Position numbers and translations under genes: made by a program
Source: Aureibacillus halotolerans
GTDB taxonomy: Bacteria > Bacillota > Bacilli > Bacillales > DSM-28697
Assembly (NCBI RefSeq): GCF_004363045.1
Contig: NZ_SNYJ01000002.1
Location: 277,922-341,921, forward strand
Reading direction: 5' to 3'
Length of the DNA: 64,000 nt
Notes under the pieces: generated by a model
Seen by the model: only the letters and a program-made list of their open reading frames with translations
Told to the model about the DNA's origin: nothing
The model's database searches: none
Shown here: one piece after another, positions 55,438 through 64,000 of the stretch
How positions within the stretch are numbered: the first letter of the stretch is position 1
How the letters are laid out: every line of letters starts with the position of its first letter

Positions 55438-55667
55438 AAAAAAAAATCAAAAACAAACATATGAAAGCTTGTATAAAAAGCAAACACAACATTTAACTGC
55501 ATGTTTACACAGTTCTCCCTACTCCCAAATTCAAGATGCGACTATTGAGGTAGATGGTAAGACATCAAGATATGCCTTCCTTTTTGCTTTTCATTTAGTC
55601 GTTCTGATTGGCATGAGATGAATTTTACAAAGATTTACGGAACGAATGCGATTCCTTTTTAAAAATG

Positions 55668-55676
55668 TGTTATAAT
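55668..55676 (+). promoter_or_regulatory. Extended -10 promoter of typA
   Basis: TG-T-TATAAT; no clear -35 box. The start codon follows about 75 bases later. Confidence 0.6.
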
Positions 55677-55754
55677 ACGAAGGTTGGTTAAAACTGAGTG
55701 TAGAATATCCATATTTGCAAAGCAAAGGAATCGGAGAAAGAGGAGTGAATGCGT

Positions 55755-57590
55755 TTGAAAAAGCGCAATGAAATTCGTAATATTGCTATTATCGCACACG
55801 TAGACCACGGGAAAACCACGTTGGTTGATAAAATGCTACATCAATCAGGCTTGTTTAGAGATAACGAGCATGTGGAAGAAAGAGCAATGGATTCAAATGA
55901 TATTGAGAAAGAGCGCGGCATTACGATTCTTTCTAAGAATACGGCTGTCAATTACCAAGGGACAACGTTAAACATTTTGGACACGCCAGGGCACGCAGAT
56001 TTTGGTGGTGAAGTAGAACGGATTATGCGGATGGTCGACGGTGTGTTGTTGATTGTTGACGCCTATGAAGGATGCATGCCGCAAACGCGTTTTGTTCTCA
56101 AAAAAGCTTTGGATACTGGGCTTACACCAGTGGTTGTTATAAATAAGATGGATCGACCTGCTGCGAGACCTGCAGAAGTGGTTGATGAAGTCCTCGAATT
56201 GTTTATGGAATTGGAAGCTGATGATGATCAGCTTGAATTCCCGGTTGTGTTTGCATCTGCCATGAACGGTGTGGCCACAAACGATTTAGATGTACCTAAG
56301 GATGATCTTAAGGATTTATTTGAGGCGATTATGACGCATGTCCCTGCCCCAGATGATACCCGTGACGCGCCACTTCAGTTTCAAGTATCTTTGCTGGATT
56401 ACAACGATTACGTAGGCCGCATTTGTATCGGTCGCGTTTTTGCAGGTAAGATCCGACACGGGCAATCCGTTTCACTTTGTCAGCGTAATGGTTCCATTGC
56501 ACAAGCGAAAATTTCGAAGCTTTACGGTTTCGAAGGCTTAAAACGACATGAGATTGACGAAGCGGGCGCTGGAGATCTTGTGGCTATAGCTGGAATCCAG
56601 GCCAACGTCGGGGAAACCATTTGCCTGCCTGGCAAGGAAGATGCTTTGCCAATTATCAAAATTGATGAACCAACGCTCCAAATGACATTTCATGTCAACG
56701 ACAGTCCTTTCGCAGGTCGAGACGGAAAATACGTGACAGCAAGAAAAATCGAAGAGCGTTTATTAAAGCAACTTGAAACAGACGTATCAATGCGTGTTAC
56801 TCAAGGGGCAACACCAGACGAATGGGTCGTTTCAGGACGCGGAGAACTTCATCTGTCTGTGTTTATTGAGAATTTACGCCGTGAAGGGTATGAACTATCC
56901 GTATCAAAACCTGAGGTCATCTTGCGTGAGATCAAAGGTGTTCGTTCCGAGCCATTTGAAGCTGTGCACATTGAAGTGCCAGACGAATTTACTGGTTCCG
57001 TAATGGAATCTTTAGGTTCACGTAAAGGTGAGATGGTCAACATGTCCGCACAAGGCGAACGGACGATGCTGGAGTTTTTAATTCCATCAAGAGCATTGAT
57101 TGGCTATCGGACCGAGTTTATGACACTTACTAAAGGGATGGGCATCATGCATCACTCCTTTAAAGAATATCGTGCTGAAGTCACTGGTTATACCGGTGGA
57201 AGACGTCGAGGCGTTCTTGTGAATAAGGACCCTGGAAAAGCGACTCAATACGGCATTTTAGGCGTTGAGGATCGTGGTGTCGTATTTGTCGAGCCAGGAA
57301 CCGATTTGTATGCAGGGATGATTGTTGGCGAACATTCGCGCGAAAACGATCTTACGGTCAATATTACAAAAGCGAAGCAAATGACAAACGTTCGCTCTGC
57401 AAACAAAGATCAAACACAAACAATGAAGAAAGCACGTGACATGAGTTTAGAAGAAGCGTTAGAATATATGGAAGATGACGAGCTTTGTGAAGTGACGCCT
57501 GAGGCCATTCGTCTTCGCAAAAAAATTCTAATGCAGGCAGAAAGAGAACGTGCAGAGAAACGCAAGAAAAAAGTTGTCGTTGAAGAGTAA
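55755..57590 (+). CDS. typA: Translational GTPase TypA/BipA
   Basis: 611 residues from TTG 55755, nine bases after AGGAG; ATG 55749 is only three bases away from it, and family proteins begin MKxRNxxRNIAII. G motifs: AHVDHGKTTL, DTPGHADFGGE, NKMDR. Domains: GTPase to about 200, beta barrel, two alpha-beta domains and the TypA-specific C-terminus (GRRRGVLVN, ATQYGI). It binds the ribosome and is needed in cold and stress and for large-subunit assembly. Confidence 0.96.
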   Translation: MKKRNEIRNIAIIAHVDHGKTTLVDKMLHQSGLFRDNEHVEERAMDSNDIEKERGITILSKNTAVNYQGTTLNILDTPGHADFGGEVERIMRMVDGVLLIVDAYEGCMPQTRFVLKKALDTGLTPVVVINKMDRPAARPAEVVDEVLELFMELEADDDQLEFPVVFASAMNGVATNDLDVPKDDLKDLFEAIMTHVPAPDDTRDAPLQFQVSLLDYNDYVGRICIGRVFAGKIRHGQSVSLCQRNGSIAQAKISKLYGFEGLKRHEIDEAGAGDLVAIAGIQANVGETICLPGKEDALPIIKIDEPTLQMTFHVNDSPFAGRDGKYVTARKIEERLLKQLETDVSMRVTQGATPDEWVVSGRGELHLSVFIENLRREGYELSVSKPEVILREIKGVRSEPFEAVHIEVPDEFTGSVMESLGSRKGEMVNMSAQGERTMLEFLIPSRALIGYRTEFMTLTKGMGIMHHSFKEYRAEVTGYTGGRRRGVLVNKDPGKATQYGILGVEDRGVVFVEPGTDLYAGMIVGEHSRENDLTVNITKAKQMTNVRSANKDQTQTMKKARDMSLEEALEYMEDDELCEVTPEAIRLRKKILMQAERERAEKRKKKVVVEE

Positions 57591-57626
57591 ACCCGTCATC
57601 TGAAACACACGTATGGGGGTGGAGAG

Positions 57627-57998
57627 TTGACTGGAAATATGGCAGAGACTATTGTCGTCCCTACAGATATGTGGCCAATAGCCAACTTTATTTTTCAAGG
57701 CTACGTCGGCAAGACCATTCCGGTAGACAATTTGGACCAGCTCGCGCTAAATCTTTTCTTTTTGTATTGCATCATTGTTGTTTTGAGCGTGCTGGTATAC
57801 AATTTAGGCTTTGCCAGGAAGCTTCCGATATTAAAAAACGTGATCATTTATGTCATGCTTTTGATAGGCTGTATGCCACTAACAGTAATGGGAATGGGTT
57901 TGCCTGTTGCTGAAGGGATGTTCGTCATAGCGATCATTTTTGGCGTATACCGTTTTCGGTTACACAGAGGCAGAAAAAATCAAAGCCAGCAGGCGTGA
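57627..57998 (+). CDS. ylaH: YlaH-like membrane protein
   Basis: 123 residues, TTG start shortly after GGGGGTGG; ATG 57639 is an alternative. Three membrane segments (about 43-62, 72-90, 92-107) and a basic tail (RFRLHRGRKNQSQQA). Size and the place downstream of typA fit B. subtilis YlaH. Function unknown. Confidence 0.82.
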   Translation: MTGNMAETIVVPTDMWPIANFIFQGYVGKTIPVDNLDQLALNLFFLYCIIVVLSVLVYNLGFARKLPILKNVIIYVMLLIGCMPLTVMGMGLPVAEGMFVIAIIFGVYRFRLHRGRKNQSQQA

Positions 57999-58016
57999 TG
58001 ATGCCAGCTTAAACTT

Positions 58017-58055
58017 AAAAGCACCCTAATCGTATGTTGATTAGGGTGCTTTTTT
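58017..58055. terminator. Terminator after ylaH
   Basis: AAAAGCACCCTAATC and GATTAGGGTGCTTTTTT, 15-bp stem. Confidence 0.93.
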
Positions 58056-58232
58056 GAGCGCTTTAATCATCGGTATTTCATGAACGCCTTTTACAACACG
58101 AGGAGAAGCAAGAAGATCGAGGAAACAAAGCGAAGCCATGGTCCGCATTGTGCATCCATACATGGGGATCCAGGCGAGCAAAGCAGGTGAAGAGGTTTCC
58201 CGCTTATCGCCATTTTACAGAGGATATGCCCT

Positions 58233-58424
58233 TTAGTCCCATCGACTTAACGAACGCGTCGGTGGCTTTACGGGCACTGTATCCGAATTGGAATTATTCC
58301 GTATCCGTTGATCGCACTCAGCGCACATATACGTATGTAAAGGACGGTTCCTTAGACGTTTCGCCATAGGACACCAGTCATCAATACGGTCGATTTTTTC
58401 GCATAACACACATTTCACACGCAC
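58233..58424 (-). CDS. ylaI: YlaI family zinc-ribbon-like protein
   Basis: 63 residues from GTG 58424, eight bases after GGAGG; the GTG at 58439 overlaps that site. The protein begins MRVKCVLCEKIDRIDDWCPM and continues AKRLRNRPLHTYMCAECDQR, the YlaI pattern with two CxxC pairs that should bind zinc. Cytoplasmic, function unknown. Same place as in B. subtilis but with ylaJ absent. Confidence 0.88.
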   Translation of the reverse strand: MRVKCVLCEKIDRIDDWCPMAKRLRNRPLHTYMCAECDQRIRNNSNSDTVPVKPPTRSLSRWD

Positions 58425-58633
58425 TAGAGGTTCCTCCACTCATTCAGACTTGCCGTTCTTAGTGTGCCACAGAAGTGTCAATTAGAAAAGCAGTGAAACT
58501 ACTTTTTAGTCTCATGCGGTTCATTTTTTGTATGAAATTCTCGCAGATTTGCAGGTTTTTTGTTTAGTAGCGTTGAATTAAGGCAATAATAATGGAAACA
58601 CCGTCTATTATCTATTCTTTAGGAGGAAACGAC

Positions 58634-58906
58634 ATGAACAAAAATGATTTGATTTCTACAGTAGCTGAAAAGAGTGGTTTATCAAAAAAGGATGCAACAA
58701 GTGCTGTTGAAGCACTATTCTCTTCAATCTCTGAAGGACTTGAAAAAGGTGAAAAAATCCAGCTCGTTGGATTTGGAAACTTTGAAGTAAGAGAGCGTTC
58801 TGAAAGAAAGGGACGTAACCCACAAACAGGAAAAGAAATGACAATCCCTGCAAGCAAGGTACCTGCTTTTAAACCGGGCAAGCAATTAAAAGATGTCGTG
58901 AATTAA
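58634..58906 (+). CDS. hup: DNA-binding protein HU
   Basis: 90 residues from ATG 58634 after TTAGGAGGAA; the earlier start adds 14 residues outside the family. HU features: [40 protein letters not shown] (the DNA-contacting arm with NPxTG), and [12 protein letters not shown]. It bends and compacts DNA. In B. subtilis the single hbs gene lies elsewhere, so this may be a paralogue. Confidence 0.95.
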   Translation: MNKNDLISTVAEKSGLSKKDATSAVEALFSSISEGLEKGEKIQLVGFGNFEVRERSERKGRNPQTGKEMTIPASKVPAFKPGKQLKDVVN

Positions 58907-58916
58907 TAGTAGCAAG

Positions 58917-58946
58917 CTCTGGTCTCCATTGGGACCAGGGTTTTTT
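58917..58946 (+). terminator. Terminator after hup
   Basis: CTCTGGTC-TCCATTGG-GACCAGGG with six T. Confidence 0.88.
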
Positions 58947-59141
58947 ATTTGCGATTTCCGGATACTTTGCTCTCTTTTCAAACACTTTCACATGATTTTC
59001 GAGCATATTATGCCTTTTTTCGGACACAGGGAGTTGTATGGATTTCATTCTTTTTCACTTTGCTTGTACATAGACATAGCCTAACACCAATAAAAAGAAA
59101 AGCCTTCAATTTCGTAAAAACACTACACAGGAGGCCTGAAT

Positions 59142-60467
59142 TTGGAGACTATTTATGTGCTCGACACAAATGTACTCCTACAAGATCCATATTCGTTATA
59201 TGCGTTTAAAGACAATCAGGTTGTCATTCCGGCGATTGTTTTAGAAGAAACGGATGCGAAAAAGAAATTCCCAGATGAGATAGGCGTTCATGCACGAACG
59301 ATCGCAAGAATTTTGGATGGCTTGAGAAAAAGAGGCAAACTGCACGACAACATTTTATTAGACAACGGAGGTACGTTACGTGTCGAGCTGAATCATCGGT
59401 CGCTCAATACGTTAAATCAATTTTTCTTAGAACCTACGAATGACAATCGTATTATTGCAGTTGCTTTAAATTTGATGTTAGAAGAGCAAGAAAAAGAAGA
59501 GGGCCGACGGGTTGTGCTTGTTTCAAAGGATGCGATGGTTCGAATAAAAGCAGATGTGGTTGGCGTTGTGGCTGAAGATTTTTTGAATGACCGCGTGATT
59601 GAATCGGACGATATGTATAGAGGCTTTAGCGAGGTGTATTTAGACAATCAGCATATCCAATCGTTTTATCAAGAGGGAAGCCTCTCAGTTGCTTTATTAG
59701 ACGAAGATTTCTACCCCAATGAGGCTGTCATCGTCAAGGCGCAAGAAAATCCATCAGGATCGAGCTTAGGGCGCTTAGATTCGACCGCCAGCTTTATTGT
59801 GCCTTTTTCGAAACAAACGGATTCAGTATGGGGAATTCGTCCGAGAAATGTTCAGCAGACGATGGCGCTGGAGCTATTGCTAAGTGAAGATGTTCCTCTC
59901 GTTACGCTCACCGGACAAGCAGGCACTGGAAAAACATTGTTAGCCTTGGCGGCGGGCTTGCTGCAAACGGAAGAAATGAGACGCTTTAAAAAGCTGCTCG
60001 TGGCAAGGCCGATTGTGCCAGTCGGAAAAGACATAGGCTATTTGCCAGGTGAGAAGGAAGAAAAGCTCAAGCCTTGGATGCAACCTATTTTGGATAATCT
60101 AGAGCATCTATTTTCGGTAAAGAAGCGCGAAGAACTGGATCGCATTCTTGCCGGCTTAGGTTCTATTGAAGTAGAGGCATTAAGCTATATTCGTGGTCGA
60201 AGCTTGCCTGAGCAATTTATCATTATTGATGAGGCGCAAAATCTTACAAAACATGAGGTCAAAACCATCTTAACGAGAGTAGGGGAGGGAAGTAAGATTA
60301 TTCTAATGGGGGATACCGAACAAATTGATCACCCTTACTTGGATCCATACAACAATGGTCTGACCTACGTCGTAGAAAAATTTAAAGATCAGCCGCTGAG
60401 TGGCCATATACGATTGTTGAAGGGAGAGCGTTCAGAGCTAGCGAGGATTTCAGCGCAGTTGTTGTAA
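59142..60467 (+). CDS. PIN-PhoH fusion ATPase (YlaK type)
   Basis: 441 residues, TTG start after AGGAGG. N-terminal PIN nuclease domain (1-140) with acidic residues in VLDTNVLLQDP, EETD, TNDNRII and SKDAM; C-terminal PhoH ATPase (from about 235) with GQAGTGKTLL and FIIIDEAQN. This is the PhoH2 arrangement, in which RNA unwinding and cleavage are joined. B. subtilis YlaK has this place. Role in the cell not settled. Confidence 0.92.
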   Translation: METIYVLDTNVLLQDPYSLYAFKDNQVVIPAIVLEETDAKKKFPDEIGVHARTIARILDGLRKRGKLHDNILLDNGGTLRVELNHRSLNTLNQFFLEPTNDNRIIAVALNLMLEEQEKEEGRRVVLVSKDAMVRIKADVVGVVAEDFLNDRVIESDDMYRGFSEVYLDNQHIQSFYQEGSLSVALLDEDFYPNEAVIVKAQENPSGSSLGRLDSTASFIVPFSKQTDSVWGIRPRNVQQTMALELLLSEDVPLVTLTGQAGTGKTLLALAAGLLQTEEMRRFKKLLVARPIVPVGKDIGYLPGEKEEKLKPWMQPILDNLEHLFSVKKREELDRILAGLGSIEVEALSYIRGRSLPEQFIIIDEAQNLTKHEVKTILTRVGEGSKIILMGDTEQIDHPYLDPYNNGLTYVVEKFKDQPLSGHIRLLKGERSELARISAQLL

Positions 60468-60525
60468 GCCTTTGGTTGTGATACTAAAAAAGCCATTGAC
60501 AAAGGCTTTCAATGGTCAAGTATAG

Positions 60526-60559
60526 CATCGATCATGGAGTCATTATTCCATGATCGATG
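60526..60559. terminator. 13-bp perfect palindrome between convergent genes
   Basis: CATCGATCATGGA and TCCATGATCGATG around an 8-nt loop; AAAAGCC..GGCTTT lies just before at 60487-60510 and is the more usual terminator. Without T run. Confidence 0.6.
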
Positions 60560-60585
60560 ACGTATGTTTTCGGAAGAGGCTTCTT

Positions 60586-61026
60586 TTAAATAACCTCAAT
60601 TGTTGTTACGTTTCGGAACGGATCTTGCTGGTTCGTTCTATCTGCAAAATATAGATGCACTGGACCATCATCGCGTAGCGGTTTGCCATGATTTGAAAAA
60701 GCGGCAACCATCGAGATGCCTTTCTCAAATGGGACATCTGTTACATGTTCGCTGTGATGTATACGAATGCTTTTCGCCTCTGTATCTGGCTCTGACCGTT
60801 CAATGTATGGCGCGATAGCCATCGCGAATGACTTTTCCAATACCTCATCACGCTCTTTTTTCGTCATACGTTGATCGCTTCTAGCGTCACTTTTCGTAAT
60901 GGCGGCTTCACCGATGGCAAAAAACTCATCTAAATCAATTTTTGCTTTGTCAAAAATCCAAACACTTGGATCAAGTGTAATGGGGAATTTGACGTTGCCA
61001 CGAATTAAAACAATTTCTGGATTCAT
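60586..61026 (-). CDS. ylaL: YlaL-like protein
   Basis: 146 residues, ATG 61026 after AAAGGAGC. The start MNPEIVLIRGNVKFPITLDP is followed by PSVWIFDKAKIDLDEFF and a C-terminal GPVHLYFADRT. No signal and no known catalytic motif. The name rests on position between the PhoH-type gene and glutaminase, as in B. subtilis, and on approximate size. Function unknown. Confidence 0.7.
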   Translation of the reverse strand: MNPEIVLIRGNVKFPITLDPSVWIFDKAKIDLDEFFAIGEAAITKSDARSDQRMTKKERDEVLEKSFAMAIAPYIERSEPDTEAKSIRIHHSEHVTDVPFEKGISMVAAFSNHGKPLRDDGPVHLYFADRTNQQDPFRNVTTIEVI

Positions 61027-61121
61027 CTAAAACGCTCCTTTGTTCAAAATTACAAATAAACTGCAATGGGTAAAAATGAAATCGACAGGGGATGATAGCA
61101 AGAAAAAACGGAGGTCAAAAG

Positions 61122-62051
61122 ATGTACTGTCAAACATCTAGTGAGCTCGCTGAAATTCTTGAGCGAGCGGTGAAAATGACAACACATGGGAAGGTAGCCA
61201 CGTATATACCCGCCCTTGCAAAGGCGTCGCCTTCTCTGCTTGGCATTAGCATTTACCACGATGAAGAGAAATGCTTTCATGCAGGTCAAACCGAGCAAAC
61301 CTTTACGCTTCAAAGTATCTCCAAAGTCATTGCACTCGCCCTAGCTTTAATGGATCACGGGGCAAAGACGGTTTTTCAGCATGTAGGTATGGAACCAACA
61401 GGCGACCCTTTTAATTCTATTGCAAAACTGGAAACGATGCAAAACGTAAAGCCACTCAACCCGATGATTAATGCAGGTGCTTTAGTCGTTTCTTCATTAA
61501 TTAAAGGGGCGACATTTCATGAAAAACTAGGAAGGCTTTTGGATTTAGTGCACGACATGACGAATGTCCCAGAAAGAAAATACAATCATGAGGTCGCTAA
61601 ATCAGAAATTGAAACGGCACATTTAAACCGTTCACTTGCCTATTTTTTAAAGCAGCATAAGCTGTTAAGTGGTCATGTGGAAGATCTTATAGAATTTTAT
61701 TCCCATCAATGTGCGATTGAAGTGAGCTGTAAAGATTTGGCTAGGATTGGCGCTGTTCTTGCGTATGATGGCAAAGACCCTGTGACGAAGCGGATTATTT
61801 TGCCCGCACATATTGCAAGGATTTGCAAAACGTTTATGGTCACGTGCGGCATGTACAACGCCTCTGGAGAGTTTGCCATTCGGGTCGGTATCCCGGCAAA
61901 AAGCGGGGTTTCAGGGGCAATTGTCGCAAGTATACCAGGATGGGGAGGTATCGGCATTTATGGACCAGCGTTAGATGACAAAGGCAACAGCATTGGGGGT
62001 ATGCGTGCTCTTGAAATAATCTCACACGCCTATGACCTCCACATCTTTTAA
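61122..62051 (+). CDS. glsA: Glutaminase
   Basis: 309 residues from ATG 61122 after GGAGGT; length equals B. subtilis YlaM. Beta-lactamase-like serine hydrolase fold: FTLQSISKV with the Ser-xx-Lys pair, NPMINAGA, and the late PAKSGVSG. It hydrolyses glutamine to glutamate and ammonia in the cytoplasm. The name glsA2 is also used. Monocistronic. Confidence 0.94.
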   Translation: MYCQTSSELAEILERAVKMTTHGKVATYIPALAKASPSLLGISIYHDEEKCFHAGQTEQTFTLQSISKVIALALALMDHGAKTVFQHVGMEPTGDPFNSIAKLETMQNVKPLNPMINAGALVVSSLIKGATFHEKLGRLLDLVHDMTNVPERKYNHEVAKSEIETAHLNRSLAYFLKQHKLLSGHVEDLIEFYSHQCAIEVSCKDLARIGAVLAYDGKDPVTKRIILPAHIARICKTFMVTCGMYNASGEFAIRVGIPAKSGVSGAIVASIPGWGGIGIYGPALDDKGNSIGGMRALEIISHAYDLHIF

Positions 62052-62229
62052 GGCAGCAGTAAACAATTAGTGGTGTATGCTCATTTTTAAACACTTAGTT
62101 TAAAATGGTTAGGTTCGTCAATGACAAAATGATTGCTCTATGAGTTTTTGTTCAGCAAATCTTGCTTTTTACGGACTAAAGCGATATGATGTGGAGACAA
62201 GCAACTGTGTTAAACGGAGGGATCGGTTG

Positions 62230-62514
62230 ATGATATCAGAGACGGCAATCAATCATCAAAGTGCAGCCTTAGCGTTGCTAAAAGAAGATGCCGAAAAGAT
62301 TCTTAAGCTCATAAAAGTTCAAATGGATAATCTTACGATGCCCCAATGTCCTCTTTATGAAGAAGTACTAGACACACAAATGTTTGGGCTATCGCGTGAA
62401 ATCCACTTTGCGGTCCGGTTGGGGTTGGTTGAGGACCAAGCGGGTAGAGATATAATTGAGACGCTTGAACGGGAGCTTTTTGCCCTGCATGAAGCAACGA
62501 TGAACGCAAAATAA
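62230..62514 (+). CDS. ylaN: YlaN family protein
   Basis: 94 residues from ATG 62230, eight bases after GGAGGG. The sequence [40 protein letters not shown] and [10 protein letters not shown] is typical of YlaN, a small helical protein essential in B. subtilis under iron limitation and reported to act on Fur. Place just before ftsW is conserved. Confidence 0.93.
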   Translation: MISETAINHQSAALALLKEDAEKILKLIKVQMDNLTMPQCPLYEEVLDTQMFGLSREIHFAVRLGLVEDQAGRDIIETLERELFALHEATMNAK

Positions 62515-62654
62515 GCTCAGACTGTCGCCGCATTAGCGATGGTGTGGGTTTTTCTTTTGCCTAAGAACCCGATAAAGTCACTCTGGCAGACAGGAAACAG
62601 ACTCCAGAAGACGAATAGTATACATATGAGAAAATGCGCTTGGGGTGGCTTTAT

Positions 62655-63824
62655 TTGTTAAAGAAAATGCTTAAAAACTTTGATTATACACTTGTCTCAA
62701 TGCCGGTTCTTTTAAGTATTTTTGGCTGCTTGATGGTGTTTAGCGCAAGTATCGTCGTGGCCGTATCCAACGAGTTTGGCGTAGAGCCTGATTATTTTTT
62801 CTGGCGACAGCTCAGGTCGCTTGCTGTTGCTCTTTTTATTTTTGTTGTTACTTTGCTGCTTCCGTATAAAATCTATTTAAGTTTGTACAAATGGATCATT
62901 TTAGCATGTGTTGCTGCATTGTTTGCTGTGTTTGCAATCGGTACTATTGGTGGTGGCGCGCAATCATGGATCCAATTTGCTCAACTCACAATACAGCCTG
63001 CCGAATTTGCTAAGCTGGGTGTTATATTGTATCTTGCTGGTGTGTTCTCAAAAAAACAAGCATACATAAATCAATTTTCTGTTGCTGTTGTACCGCCGTT
63101 GATTTTTATCGTGTTGATTTTTGGACTTATTTACAAGCAGCCTGATTTAGGCTCAGCAATGATTGTGTTGCTCATTTCTGCAACTGTAATACTATGTGCA
63201 GGTCTGCGTTGGAAACATATTTTAGGTTTAATGGGTCTTGGCGCAGCGAGTGTGACGATTTTAATGCTTTTTTTTGCGTCTGAAAACCAAACCCGCCGTT
63301 TTGCGTCTGCATTTCATCCGTTTGCTGATCCAGAAGCAGGCGGCTTTCAGCTTATACAATCCTACCTCGCCATGGGAACAGGAGGATTGACGGGTGTCGG
63401 TTTAGGACAAAGTGTACAAAAAGGATTTATTCCAGAGCCTCATACCGATTTTATTCTTGCTATTATTGCAGAAGAGCTTGGAATCCTAGGGGTCGCTTTT
63501 GTTATTTTTGGTCTTGGTTTCATCGTTGTCAAAGGGTTGCAGACAGCTATCCGGTGCAAAGATGTTTTTGGTAGCCTCCTTGCCGTAGGGATTTCTTGCA
63601 TGATTGGTATACAGACGTTTGTAAACGTGGGGGCGATGTCCGGTTTAGTTCCAGTCACAGGCGTTACATTGCCATTTATAAGCTACGGTGGATCTTCGCT
63701 CGTGCTCTTAATGGCTTCTGTGGGAATCCTTTGTAACATTTCCATGTTTGTTAGGTACCGTGCAAAGAAAGAAGCTTCGTTAGAACCGACAGAAGAGAGC
63801 ACAAACATGACTGGACAATATTGA
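62655..63824 (+). CDS. ftsW: Peptidoglycan polymerase FtsW
   Basis: 389 residues from TTG 62655, six bases after GGGTGG; ATG 62634 and 62667 are alternatives. Ten membrane segments, SEDS motifs: QPAEFAK, EPHTDFILAIIAEELG with the catalytic Asp, and LPFISYGGSSLV. It polymerises lipid II at the division site with its class B PBP. Place after ylaN identifies FtsW rather than RodA or SpoVE. Confidence 0.95.
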   Translation: MLKKMLKNFDYTLVSMPVLLSIFGCLMVFSASIVVAVSNEFGVEPDYFFWRQLRSLAVALFIFVVTLLLPYKIYLSLYKWIILACVAALFAVFAIGTIGGGAQSWIQFAQLTIQPAEFAKLGVILYLAGVFSKKQAYINQFSVAVVPPLIFIVLIFGLIYKQPDLGSAMIVLLISATVILCAGLRWKHILGLMGLGAASVTILMLFFASENQTRRFASAFHPFADPEAGGFQLIQSYLAMGTGGLTGVGLGQSVQKGFIPEPHTDFILAIIAEELGILGVAFVIFGLGFIVVKGLQTAIRCKDVFGSLLAVGISCMIGIQTFVNVGAMSGLVPVTGVTLPFISYGGSSLVLLMASVGILCNISMFVRYRAKKEASLEPTEESTNMTGQY

Positions 63825-63913
63825 GGCATTGCTGAGCGGAAAAATGCGTAGAGTCATTTAGTCGTTAGAGCAAGTTTTGACTTATCTAGACACGAAGGCT
63901 TAGGAGGAGCGGC

Positions 63914-64000
63914 GTTGCCACAGGGCAATGAGCACCTGACAAGGCAAAGCAACAAAGAAAGAGCTTTAGTTGCCCGGATCAGGCTAGTTGAAAACGCTTG
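63914..64000 (+). CDS. Possible start of a gene cut by the window edge
   Basis: TTG 63914... preceded by TTAGGAGG at good spacing opens a frame without stop to the end (MPQGNEHLTRQSNKERALVA). In B. subtilis the next gene is pycA, but these residues are not the PycA start. It may be an unknown small gene or a chance reading in a leader. Confidence 0.3.

Larger units (their letters stand above)
54729..55520 (+). repeat. Repeat locus R6, noncoding composite element
   Basis: About 790 bp, oriented like R1 and R2. Order: D copy 1 (54729-54834), type-2 end with a short B piece, core A6 (54894-55002), E (55040-55260), D copy 2 (55329-55437), a C-like tail (CTTGTATAAAAAGCAAACAC). No terminal ACTTTCGCA was found. 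It lies between ylaF and typA, which diverge. Confidence 0.75.

Noticed and set aside
58070..58232. Minus-strand frame ending inside the ylaH terminator (ASLCFLDLLASPRVVKGVHE), where ylaJ might be expected
   Set aside because: No ribosome site, preceded by a stop, and no similarity to a spore lipoprotein.
63825..64000. Possible riboswitch at the right edge
   Set aside because: The bases do not match the conserved cores of the M-box, SAM, lysine or yybP types as I know them, and the window ends before a structure could be completed.

Overview
The window is a stretch of chromosome from a low-GC, endospore-forming Bacillaceae. The best support is gene order: patA, ykyB, ykuE, ykuI, ccpC, dapH, dapL, ykuT and ykuU, then ktrC, rnjA, rpoY, ykrA, def, ykyA, pdhABCD, speA, yktB, suhB, ylaF, typA, ylaH, ylaI, a PhoH-type gene, ylaL, glsA, ylaN and ftsW follow the order I recall for the ykw-yku, ykq-ykr, pdh and yla regions of Bacillus subtilis. 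An alkaliphilic genus such as Shouchella or Alkalihalobacillus is my guess from general look; the sequence alone does not prove it. Strong AGGAGG ribosome sites and frequent TTG/GTG starts fit. No tRNA, rRNA, CRISPR array, prophage or intact insertion sequence was seen.

Layout. 1-4.8 kb: a minus-strand three-gene operon (two lipoproteins and a truncated third gene), a YflT-type stress protein, a glycerophosphodiesterase, a DUF1232 protein and a 47-residue FbpB-like protein. 4.8-6.3 kb: noncoding repeat locus R1. 6.3-9 kb: an acidic repeat lipoprotein and a two-component system. 9-16 kb: patA, then a gluconate/pentose-phosphate cluster (RpiR regulator, gnd, gntK) and two membrane proteins. 16-22.7 kb: small proteins, ykyB, a degenerate HPr paralogue, repeat R2, ykuE, ykuI, proC. 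22.8-26.3 kb: clpE with two CtsR boxes, an AEC permease, a small gene. 26.4-33 kb: repeat R3, ccpC, dapH-dapL, repeat R4, ykuT, ykuU. 33-43.5 kb: heterodimeric ABC exporter with a broken leader ORF, ktrC, rnjA-rpoY, ykrA, def, ykyA, repeat R5. 43.7-54.6 kb: pdhABCD under two candidate promoters, a small lipoprotein, a polysaccharide deacetylase, speA, yktB, suhB, ylaF. 54.7-64 kb: repeat R6, typA to ftsW with an HU gene.

The genes are mostly housekeeping: pyruvate entry into the TCA cycle (pdh), oxidative pentose phosphate (gnd, gntK), lysine/diaminopimelate synthesis (patA, dapH, dapL), RNA turnover and transcription (rnjA, rpoY), protein quality control (clpE, def), translation stress (typA), cell division (ftsW), potassium and osmotic control (ktrC, ykuT), polyamines (speA).

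The least explained content is a family of six noncoding intergenic repeat loci (R1-R6). Their core is a GC-rich element of about 110 bp bounded by GTCAAAATAC/GTATTTTGAC and able to fold into a branched structure. Around it are other modules in a conserved order. Three loci are 750-810 bp long and bounded by ACTTTCGCA/TGCGAAAGT inverted repeats; R1 also has a possible 8-bp target duplication. This looks like a MITE-like family carrying a structured core with interchangeable interior cassettes. A second, smaller family is a repeated terminator sequence (three copies at 36.9-42.7 kb).
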